From NCBI GenBank assembly GCA_965153355.1, contig OZ231126.1:14756001-14820000 (forward strand): a stretch of DNA of 64,000 nt, in the 5' to 3' direction. A model generated the notes under the pieces. The model searched no databases. It was not told the origin of the DNA and worked only from the letters and a program-made list of their open reading frames with translations. Origin of the DNA: Flaccisagitta enflata (taxonomy: Eukaryota; Chaetognatha; Sagittoidea; Aphragmophora). Of the stretch, positions 12,302 through 27,684 are shown piece by piece. How positions within the stretch are numbered: position 1 is the stretch's first letter; the number at the start of each line of letters is the position of its first letter. The position numbers were made by a program, and so were the translations under genes.

Positions 12302-13087
12302 AGTATAGTATGATTTTTCTCAACTGCAACAAAAGATGAGGACACTACGCAAAAACTAGACGAGCTAGCAAAATTCTGAAAGAAGCCCCTGAAAGATAAG
12401 AGTTTGCAGTTTTTTGCTGAAAGATTTGAAGGATTTTCTGAAAAAAATATGATCTTCCTGATGTTTTTGCCATTATTAATGAATTTCTGCAAAGTTGAAA
12501 ATTAAGGAAAATTGAAGAGATATTGGCTGAACTGTTTTTCTTCAAATTGCTCTCATTTCTAAACGATTTAAGCTACAGATGCCAGATTGGTCTCAATTGA
12601 AAGATATTTTGAAGTAGTTTTTGGTTAGAACTCGACAGACATACTTATTTTAAGTCTTGAATACATTTGGTGAATTGAAAGTCAATTCTGCAAAAAAATT
12701 TTTAAGAAAAAAACTAAAACATTTATGCCTGGCATGATAACACTTTGAAAATATCTTTTTCTCTCTTTTGCTCCTTAAACTACATCAAAAAATCATTCAT
12801 TTGAGACCAATCAGGGATCAGTAGCTCAAACCATTTAAGAGTAAGAGCATTCCAAAGGAAGGCAGTTCAACTAAGATCATAATAAAATCGCCTTTTTTGC
12901 AGTATATGCCCTTTAATTCAAAATTTCTAAAAAGGAACAAGTTTAAAGAATAAGTTCCTGGAATTTCCCCCAAAAAAACTGCAGTCTCTCATCTTTCAGG
13001 GGCATCTTTCAGAATTTGGCTAGCTCTTCTAGTTTTTGCGTTTCATCCTCATCTTATGTTGCAGTTGAGAAAAATCATACAGTATGA
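12302..13087. repeat. Imperfect long inverted repeat
   Basis: The left arm from about 12302 (AGTATAGTATGATTTTTCTC, then GCCCCTGAAAGAT) matches in inverted orientation the right arm ending about 13087 (GAGAAAAATCATACAGTATG preceded by ATCTTTCAGGGGC). Similarity continues inward (TTGGTCTCAA near 12590 and TTTGAGACCAATCAG near 12800). It may be a degenerate MITE or foldback element; no coding sequence. Confidence 0.65.
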
Positions 13088-13109
13088 AGATGGGAAATAG
13101 ACGAGCGAG

Positions 13110-13185
<76 letters not shown>

Positions 13186-13217
13186 AGATGGGAAATAGAT
13201 TTTTTGAGCGAACGAAC

Positions 13218-13290
<73 letters not shown>
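13110..13290. repeat. (GA)n arrays
   Basis: Two GA dinucleotide blocks, 13110-13182 and 13223-13289. They are separated by ATGAAGATGGGAAATAGA, a copy of the sequence just before the first block, so the pair is a short direct duplication. Confidence 0.95.
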
Positions 13291-13291
<1 letters not shown>

Positions 13292-13403
13292 TAGAGAAAG
13301 AAAGTTTGAAATTAGATTCTCTAAGATACCTTGTGTGCATGGAGAGAAAGTAAATTTAAGGTTTAGAAAGAGGGTGTGGTAGGGGGGTTCTGCGTTATGA
13401 ATG

Positions 13404-13551
13404 TTTTTAGTCGCGGACACGCGACTCCAGAACTTGCTGTGTCGGTCCAACGGTAAGTCGGTACATCACATTTTTGAATTGAGAGCGGTTTTTGCATTAC
13501 TGCTCCTGCCCAACCATCCGCAACTGGATTGCCGTGTATCTGGGCTTGTTC
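13404..13551 (-). mobile_element. Hairpin-ended mini-element, AGTCGCG class
   Basis: On the plus strand: TTTTTAGTCGCGGACACGCG, a reduced GGTCC tract, GAGCGGTTTTTGCATTACTG, CCTGCCCAACCATCCGCAAC, ending at GCCGTGTATCTGGGCTTGTT. The copies at 60829 and 62739 are close relatives with the same short array. Confidence 0.75.
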
Positions 13552-13888
13552 TAAAGATCTATTGGCAAGTACAAAAATTTCTGCATACTCTGTCAGAAGT
13601 CCAAGGTTGACCAACCCCTTGGGACGGATGCTTTGTTACAATTGCATATTGCAGTAAAACTTTCCAAAATATGTTAAGATGTTTTCAAAATATCAGTAGA
13701 AACATGAATGAAAGTCGAATTAGTTCCGACAATTAATTTTTCTTTCTAGAGGGCAAAGCAAGCCCACAAAATCAGGTGTGGCTTTTTTATAGAACAAAAA
13801 ATATGAACCCTTACTTTGTGCACAGTCTGAAGGAAATAATAAGTTAAAAAAAGAAATTTGGAGGTGGGAGGGACAGGGGCCTTGCGCA
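13552..13888. other. Intergenic, no gene seen
   Basis: AT-rich spacer without recognisable features. Confidence 0.4.
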
Positions 13889-14870
13889 GGATCCGGAGCA
13901 CTGTGTAGGTGAATTGGTGGTGATTAGGGGGTGATAGGGGGGTGATGGGTACTTATTTTTCATGGTGGTGGGATCCGGAGCACTGTGTAGGTGAATTGGT
14001 GGTGATTAGGGGGTGATAGGGGGGTGACGGGTACTTATTTTTCATGGTGGTGGGATCCGGAGCACTGTGTAGGTGAATTGGTGGTGATTAGGGGGTGATA
14101 GGGGGGTGACGGGTACTTATTTTTCATGGTGGTGGGATCCGGAGCACTGTGTAGGTGAATTGGTGGTGATTAGGTGGTGATAGGGGGGTGACGGGTACTT
14201 ATTTTTCATGGTGGTGGGATCCGGAGCACTGTGTAGGTGAATTGGTGGTGATTAGGGGGTGATAGGGGGGTGACGGGTACTTATTTTTCATGGTGGTGGG
14301 ATCCGGAGCACTGTGTAGGTGAATTGGTGGTGATTAGGTGGTGATAGGGGTGATGGGTACTTATTTTTCATGGTGGTGGGATCCGGAGCACTGTGTAGGT
14401 GAATTGGTGATTAGGGTGATAGGGGGTGATGGGTACTTATTTTTTGGTGGTGGGATCCAAGCACTGTGTAGGTGAATTGGTGGTGATTAGGGGGTGATAG
14501 GGGGTGATGGGTTCTTATTTTCATGGGTGGGATCCGGAGCACTGTGTAGGTGAATTGGTGGTGATTAGGGTGATAGGGGTGATGGGTACTTATTTTCATG
14601 GTGGTGGGATCCGGAGCACTGTGTAGGTGAATTGGTGGTGATTAGGGGGTGATAGGGGGGTGACGGGTACTTATTTTTCATGGTGGTGGGATCCGGAGCA
14701 CTGTGTAGGTGAATTGGTGGTGATTAGGGGGTGATAGGGGGGTGATGGGTACTTATTTTTCATGGTGGTGGGATCCGGAGCACTGTGTAGGTGAATTGGT
14801 GGTGATTAGGGGGTGATAGGGGGGTGATGGGTACTAATTTTTCATGGTGGTGGGATCCGGAGCACTGTGC
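13889..14870. repeat. 82-bp BamHI minisatellite
   Basis: About 12 tandem copies of a G/T-rich unit starting GGATCCGGAGCACTGTGTAG and containing GTGATTAGGGGGTGATAGG and TACTTATTTTTCATGGTGG. Copies begin at 13889, 13971 and 14053, an exact 82-bp period at first. Copies between about 14330 and 14600 are shortened by small deletions. Nearly every copy carries a BamHI site. Confidence 0.95.
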
Positions 14871-16122
14871 TACGACAATATAGTTACCCTGAGTTGCCTT
14901 TTCAATGATGGACATGACTGAAAATTGAAATACACTCTCCTCTTATAAGAACCTAGTTTATAAGAACATCAAGTCTTTGAATGGCCCCGAAAATTAACAT
15001 CTCAAGAATCTTTGAAGGCTTTAAATTACAAAACTGTTTGACTGTTTGACTGTTTGTCTACTAGGGAGACTGAAAGTATGCTCAAATTTGAATCTGGTCT
15101 TCCTCGCGGGAGAAATTTGACAAAATCCATTACTGATGATAACCCTAAAATCTGGTGGCGATCCAATAAAGATTGCTCATGACCGCACCCCCCCCCCCTC
15201 ATTTCAGAAGTGGTGGTGGTTGTAGCATTATTATCAAGATAATCTTACTTCTAAAGCTCGTATCTCCTAAACGAATTGAGCAATTGAGCTCAAATAGGGC
15301 TCGTTTTAAAGATCAGACCAAGCTTTTTAAAATGAGCTCAAGATGAGGTCATTAGCTCAATTCGTTTAGGAGCAACAGTCTTCCAAAGTTGATGTTATTT
15401 TCAGAAAAATGGCAAAAACCCTTGCAACTTCTACAGCTCCTCAATGAATTGAGCAGTTGAGCTCAACTTGGGCTCATTTGAAGGAGCAGAGAGACTTTAG
15501 GACAGAAAATGGCGTGGGAAAAAAAATACCCTAATAAAATTGCAGCGCTTGTAAACATCTTTGGTGAGGATGGCAACATGACAAAAATACCAAAAGTAGC
15601 GTCATCAGCTTCCTAGATTGAAGATCTGTAGTCATTAGAGAGAATAGAAATCTGTTTACTTGTTTCTGGCTGTCTTTGTCCGCTTCTGTTTCTTCTGTCT
15701 GTCTTTCAGTCAGTCCATCTGTCTGTCTGTCACTAACGATCCTTATATGTCCTTCTGTCCATCTTTCAGTCTGTCTTGGTCTGTCTCTCACTGTCTCAGT
15801 TCTTCGGTCTCTCTACATGTTTGTCTGTTGTGTCTGCCTTTCCGTCTTTCTCCTTCTGTTTTTCCCTGTCTGTCTGTCTATCTTTTCCTCTCAGTCTTTC
15901 CCTTTGTCCTTCCCTCTCTGTGTCTCTGTGTCTCTGTCTCTCAAGTATTGGACTTATTGATCGATTTGAAATGAGTAATTTTGATTTTGATTTCATCCTC
16001 AAAAAGATTGTGTTCTTTTTCTCTATTTCTCGATGGACGACAGCGCTCCCTCTCGAAATGAATGGCTAACATTTTCCTTCTATCATGGAAACAAATGAAC
16101 ATTGAAAGATCTAAGCAGATGT
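14871..16122. other. Intergenic; palindromes and a GTCT tract, no gene seen
   Basis: Around 15255-15480 are inverted and direct copies of a GAATTGAGCNNTTGAGCTCA motif (left CTCCTAAACGAATTGAGC, inverted GCTCAATTCGTTTAGGAG). A GTCTGTCT-rich pyrimidine tract covers 15660-15945. Neither has coding support. Confidence 0.5.
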
Positions 16123-16476
16123 ATGCGTATTAGAGGTGGGGAAAATGCACTTTAGTCAACAGATCAAGTTGCAGGTGAAGGAAATGTCATAATATGATAA
16201 GAATAGGTAGTATGCCAAGTTTCAGGGCCTTTGGAACAGTTTTAGCCTAGCCCTCCACCCCCCTCCTGCCCCATTATAAAAGATAGGAAACTTTTGAGGC
16301 CAAAATCATTCCTATACATTTTCTATGGGAAATCAGGGGGGTGGAGGGCTAGGCTGAAACTCTTCCAAAGGCCCTGAAACTTGGCATACTATCTATTCTT
16401 ATCATATAATGACATTTCCTTCACCTGCAACTTTATCTGTTGACTAAGGTGCATTTCCCCCACCTCTAATGCGTAT
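16123..16476. mobile_element. hAT-like MITE with perfect 8-bp target duplication
   Basis: The element body is 16131-16468 (338 bp). The direct repeat ATGCGTAT flanks both sides (16123-16130 and 16469-16476). Long inverted arms start TAGAGGTGGGGAAAATGCAC on the left and are complementary on the right for about 130 bp, through TTTCAGGGCCTTTGGAA. An 8-bp duplication and TAGNGGTG-type ends are typical of hAT transposons. There is no transposase, so the element would be non-autonomous. Confidence 0.85.
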
Positions 16477-17090
16477 TCATAATTGTTCCGATAACCTATT
16501 GGGTGAGGACATAAAAACCGGTTGGGTTAGGATATAAAAACCAATTTGTTAAATCGTAAACTAATCAAGTTCGATAATGCGAGAGTTGCTTCCATGATTT
16601 GTGGGATTTCCTTATAAAATGAAAAATGAAGGCTACAATGATGTACCTAGTAGGCGGCGTTATTATCAACCGCTTCTGTATCCTTGTTGGACGACTCATG
16701 AGAAATCAAGTTGTCCAGTTACCCAATGAATGAAGCCATTACTTTTTAAATTAAGGCTGATTATAACTATAAGGATAGCTGTGATGGGACCAAATTGAAC
16801 TCTATTGAGAGCTTTTGTCCTTTACTGAGTGAGGATTGGGGAATAGTGATATTCGTGTCGTCCAACTTACATATCTAAGTATAGGTGCCGTATGATAGCC
16901 AATGATCAAACTTTTACCATGTCTTTGTCAATTTCGTCTCCTACTTGAAGTAACCAACGGAAACATTTTGCATCACTTATGATCACTTCCCCTACCCAAT
17001 AACCACACTGGCTTCTGCATCACTGCCACTGCCCAGTGCTCACCCGCACGCGATCATAGGCTTTGACAAATCGGGCAATATATTGAAAAA
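16477..17090. other. Intergenic, no gene seen
   Basis: Short direct repeat GGGTGAGGACATAAAAACCG / GGGTTAGGATATAAAAACCA at 16500-16545; otherwise nothing recognisable. Confidence 0.4.
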
Positions 17091-17250
17091 AACAGGGCCG
17101 GATACGCGGCTACCCCAGTCGCGTGTGGCTGGGCAGAAGCGGTGCTGGAGAAAGTCACCAGGTCATCTGGGCAGGAACAGTAAGCTCAAAAAGCTTAAAA
17201 ACGCTGAAAAAGTAAAAATTGGACCGACACGCGACTAAAAATACACGCGG
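17091..17250 (+). mobile_element. Hairpin-ended mini-element, array lost
   Basis: It begins AACAGGGCCGGATACGCGGC and CCCCAGTCGCGTGTGGCTGG. Only GGACCGACACGCGACTAAAA remains at the 3' end, so the tetramer array and one hairpin arm are deleted. Confidence 0.65.
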
Positions 17251-17430
17251 TTAAGTCAGAACATTATGACACCATTGTTTTTCATCTTCTCCTAAGGGGA
17301 AAACAATTGATTTTTTTTTATTAATGAAATATGATTGGCGCTGATAGAACTAGCATAATCGTTATGATCAAAGCGGAGGGCAAGGGGGATTATGTGTGAG
17401 TTGTTAATTCGAGGGAAAATTCTTTAGACG

Positions 17431-23719
<6,289 letters not shown>

Positions 23720-24450
23720 TTTTGCAAGACGAGTGTTCAATGCTGATTCGCGGTTCTCTGTTTTGAAAAGCACGTGAATTTTTTTAAAGAATTGCTCGAA
23801 GATATGCTTGATATTCCTTTGTTCTTAGCTTCGTTGTGCGCTATGTTTGAATTGTCTCTGCAAAGCCATTTATTCGACACCGAGCCTTTTTTCGGTCAAA
23901 ATAATGTTATGAGGGCGATTTCGCGAATATCGATAAACTTAAATCCAGATACAAGTTAATTGACTCACACTTCGTTTTGAAAAATCTCCGATCTGGCTAA
24001 GCTGCGGGAGAAAGACTAGAGGAGTACAAAACAAGGCCAACACCTCTAAGTCGCGCGCGGTCGTCAAGACTAAAAGACAAAAAGTCCAAATGTAAAATGA
24101 CTTAAATGACTCGAAACGACGTAAAAGGGCGAAAAAAAGTTAACGCGGACGGACCGACCGACCGACATAGCGGGTCATAGAGTCGCGAAGCACGCGACTA
24201 AAAACCGAGCGTTTTAGATGCCTAATCACGGCCATGATTTGTTCGGTCGGTGACAATTGATGAGTCGCCACTATCGTTTGCCCAAAAGTTAAATGTAAGG
24301 CCAAATAACATCTTTGAATCGCGGACTTATGCTCATTGTTTCTCACTCTCTTATTGTCAGAGGATGATAAAACTGAATACCCATAAACCAAAACAAACAA
24401 ACACTACCTCTCGCTCTGAAAATTCTCAATCTGTTGTGATTTAAACAAAC
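23720..24450. promoter_or_regulatory. Shared divergent intergenic region
   Basis: The 7TM receptor start (minus strand) and the NAT8-like start (plus strand) are 731 bp apart, head to head, so promoters for both genes should lie here. A hairpin-ended mini-element occupies 24031-24204. I see no unambiguous core promoter motif. Confidence 0.4.
24031..24204 (+). mobile_element. Hairpin-ended mini-element, long AGTCGCG subtype
   Basis: ACAAGGCCAACACCTCTAAG then TCGCGCGCGGTCGTCAAGAC, an AAATGACTTAAATGACT-type body, ACGGACCGACCGACCGACAT array and terminal AGTCGCG-AAG-CACGCGACT followed by AAAAA. The 62027-62305 copy is its closest relative. Confidence 0.75.
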
Positions 24451-26238
24451 ATGGGGACGGATCCACCCTCATCCTCTCCCTCTCTTGCTCCCACTTCCAC
24501 TTCTCCCTCTTCCTCCTCCTCCTCATCATCACTTCCCCGCGTTCGCCTCCGTCGTCTGCGGGAGAGTGACGGCGAAGAACTCCGTCGATTATTCACCGAC
24601 GACGTCTTCACTTTCACCGATTGGGCGCTTCCGGTCCTCCAACACCACGTCATCTTCCTCGAACCCTGGACGCCTTTGCTCTTCCTCCTCCTCTTCCTCT
24701 TCCTCGGCGTCTTCGTCGTCGGCACGTGGAGAATGGCGGCGTTGCTCGTTGCAGCTTACATACTTTTGATTTGGGTTCAAGCGCTTTGTTGTTTTCTCTT
24801 TGAAGAGAATTTGATGGGCAATCAGCCGGAAATTATGCTGATGACGGGACATTTGTGGAATCAAAGAGGACCAAGAAACGCGTTCTGGGTCGCCGTTGTG
24901 GGGGATGAGGAGGAGGAGGAGGAAGAGGAGGGGGAGAGAAACGGAGAAAAAGGGGAAGAAACTAATGTCAACAAAGAAGGAAAGTTAGAGCTGGTGGAGG
25001 AGACGGAGGAACAATCGAAAATGAATGAAGAAAAGCAAGAACAATCAGGAGAGGAAGAGGAAGAAGAAGATGAGAGAAGAGGACAGAGAATCGTCGGCGC
25101 CATCGCCATACTAGAGACGCCAAAGAACAAAAACGAGGTGTGAACTATTCATGGCTAAGGGCGTGTTTCTAGTGAGCGCCGAAAACGCGTTTGTTCCCGT
25201 GAAACGCGATAACAGTGTGAACACTTTTTCAAGAATTTTAACTGTCCCACGAGGGAGTGAGCGTAGTGAGTGAGCGAGCCAGTGAGCGAGCCCGTGAGCG
25301 GAGTGAGCGGTGCGAGCGAACGAACGTAGCGAGCGACCGAGTGGCCCTTTCAAAACGCGATCGTCTTTGACTAGAAACGCCTCCTAAATCAGAATATCAG
25401 TCAGATGGTGGATTCTTTTGTGCTTTCTCAACTGATTCGCCATGTGAATTTTTGTCGATTTGGTGCACAATTCGTTTCAAGCTAGATGTTGTATCTTGAA
25501 AAAGAAAAATGTTATCATCCCTACGGCCTCCTCTACTTTCGTTATGTAGGCTAGTCTTTCCCGCATGGCTGTTTCGCGTAATTTCCGCCGTCGAGGTGTC
25601 GCCAAAATACTCATGGCGAAAGCGTTGGACTTTTGTCAGCGACAAAAATTCTCAAGCGTCATCCTCGACTCCTGTGACATACAAGTAAACTAGATATCCA
25701 AAATACAGTGAAGGGTTACCAAGTTGTTTTTGTTTTTGTTTTTGTTTGTTTGTTTGTTTTTGTTTGTTTTTGTTTGTTTTTGTTTGTTTTTGTTTGTTTT
25801 TGTTTGTTTTTGTTTGTTTTTGTTTGTTTTTGTTTGTTTTTGTTTGTTTTTGTTTGTTTTTGTTTGTTTTTTTGTTTTTTAGCTAGTTATGGTTTACTAT
25901 CCTTGCCAAGGCTAAGATGGCGTGACTTCGTTAGGCTTGTTAGCGTCTGTGTGTCTGTTCAACTACACGATAGTCCATTGAGTCCATTCTTTTTGATAAG
26001 ATTTCAAGCGACTGATGCCGAATATCTTCTTTTACTTTTACAGTTCGCCGCTCATCGTCTTTACGAAGCTCATGGCTTCAACTTCTTTTTCCAAGAGCCA
26101 AAATGGACAACCAAAGTGTGGTTCCTCCCGTATCACGTCTACCGTTACCGTAAAAGGTTCAACCAGGACAAGAATCATAACGAACTTGAAGGGATGATCG
26201 ATAAAGATACAAAAGACGCTTGGAAGAAAGACGCATGA
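24451..26238 (+). CDS. NAT8/camello-like membrane N-acetyltransferase, three exons
   Basis: Exons 24451-25137, 25550-25684 and 26044-26238 join in phase 0 and give 338 residues. Order: Ser-rich leader (1-28), basic VRLRRLRESDGEEL opening of the GNAT fold, two adjacent hydrophobic segments (about 75-91 and 96-113), AFWVAVV strand (144-150), RIVGAIAILE strand (213-222), acetyl-CoA loop RRRGVA (242-247, the R/Q-x-x-G-x-G/A motif), SSVILDSCDIQ strand and AAHRLYEAHGFNFFFQ helix-strand. This order and the FWVA, RRxGxA and VILDxxxIQ blocks match NAT8-family enzymes, ER/Golgi membrane proteins that acetylate cysteine conjugates or lysines using acetyl-CoA. Vertebrate NAT8 is about 227 residues. Here residues 152-210 are an extra Glu/Lys-rich insertion between two core strands. 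The substrate is unknown. The start context AAACATGG and in-frame splice joins support the model. Confidence 0.9.
25155..25386. repeat. Inverted-repeat element in NAT8-like intron 1
   Basis: Left GGGCGTGTTTCTAGTGAGCG with AAACGCGTTT is matched inverted by AAACGCGATCGTCTTTGACT then AGAAACGCCTCC on the right. The centre (25255-25340) is GAGC/GTGAGC-rich short repeat. It is probably a small MITE; the ends are imperfect and the target duplication is unclear. Confidence 0.55.
25725..25880. repeat. (GTTTGTTTTT)n array in NAT8-like intron 2
   Basis: About a dozen copies of a 10-bp TGTTTGTTTT unit after a short TTTTTG start. The Phe/Val/Cys open frame running through it into exon 3 is not real protein: the exon 3 acceptor TTTTACAG follows at 26043. 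Confidence 0.95.
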
Positions 26239-27480
26239 AGCGTAGATGCTGCTGTTTTTTACGGATCGTTATATTACAGGGCACATTGTCATTGCATTGT
26301 CGTCATTTATGATAAACCCAATATACAACAGAGAAAGTTATGTAGTGACCTAGTTTGTCCCTATGATTTTTGTTTCAGTCCGTTGCATTAGTCTGGAAGA
26401 GGATAGTGCTCGTGCCTAATTTTTCTCCGCCGGTACTATTCTCGTCATGTATACTCATATACGGCCTTGCTCAACTGATTGAATCTTATTACAGCATATT
26501 TTTTCTCAAATGTGCTAAAGATGACAGCGTAACTCGAGAACCAACAAATATTTCTTAAATTTTTTTTTCTAAAAATGAGTCTGTCACTTATTCGATAATC
26601 TCATATTCTCATTTACAGACTGTTCTTACCGCTTGGTTTTAAAAGAGCTCTATTTAAAAAATTAATTTCCTGATCTGAATTCTGGGCCATCAAAAAATAT
26701 GCCACTCTTGTGTCATTCCGAATGTATTTGTTCATCATGTTAAAAGTGCTTTCACCCTCAAGGAAAAAACATGATAATCATGTTTCTCCAATGAATAGGG
26801 GTTTTCGCATTGGGAAAGTTATCGAGATATTACATAGGGAATATCTAGATAATATCTAGATAATGAGCCCAATGCGAAAACCCCTAATAAAACCTTATTA
26901 TCAGGATTTCTTCCTTGAGCGTGAAAGCACTGTAAGTCAATAGAATCGAGTTAATTGGGCCAAAAAGATATTTTGATTAAGTAGTAAGCAAACACAAACA
27001 CAAACACAAAGATATTTGATAAAGTAGTAAGCAAACACAAACACAAAGATATTTTGATGAAGTAGTAAGCAAACACAAATATTCAGAGCTCACAACTTAT
27101 CGGGGTTTGTCCTCGAGGGACATAACTTGTGTCCTAGAACGAAGAGACGAGTCCCGACTCAGTTCTTCCAGTGATCGAGGCAACGCCCTTTTAAAAGTTT
27201 TATAATTTCAGCCCTTTTAGTTAGGATAAATATGCGGGTGTCTCTGCGAGCATAAAACTCAGCTCGACAAAATTAGGTCTTCATTGTTTGCGTAATTCAT
27301 TCACGATTCGTCACGGCATGTATATCACAATGAATGAAGTCATGCGATGTGACTTCTTAATGACGCATCCGCGGACGTAAACATTGTGCCTCTGACGATA
27401 TTTGTGACTTTTAACTTTTAAAAGAAGTGGGTCTTTCACCTCTACCTGGGGACCTGCACCCTCCCCACTGAGAGAAAACA
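26239..27480. other. Intergenic between NAT8-like and LRR genes
   Basis: It holds the nested hairpin element at 26741-26934 and a triplicated AAGTAGTAAGCAAACACAAA block at 26980-27078. No gene is seen. Confidence 0.5.
26741..26934. mobile_element. MITE containing nested perfect hairpin
   Basis: Outer ends TAAAAGTGCTTTCACCCTCA and TTGAGCGTGAAAGCACTGTA are inverted. Inside, 26796-26886 is a second inverted pair TAGGGGTTTTCGCATTGGG / CCCAATGCGAAAACCCCTA (19 of 19 bases complementary) around about 53 bp. There is no coding capacity. Confidence 0.75.
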
Positions 27481-27586
27481 ATGGAGGAGCGCCTTTCTTC
27501 TGCTGGACAATTTGAAGCTGAGGTTGAAGAAGTGCACCAACAACACGAACAGCAGCAACGCCACCATAAACAACAACATCAACAAG

Positions 27587-27684
<98 letters not shown>

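Noticed and set aside
25708-26043. Phe/Val/Cys-rich start of the frame leading into NAT8-like exon 3
   Set aside because: It is translated GTTTGTTTTT repeat within the intron; the acceptor at 26043 restores the family's sequence in phase.
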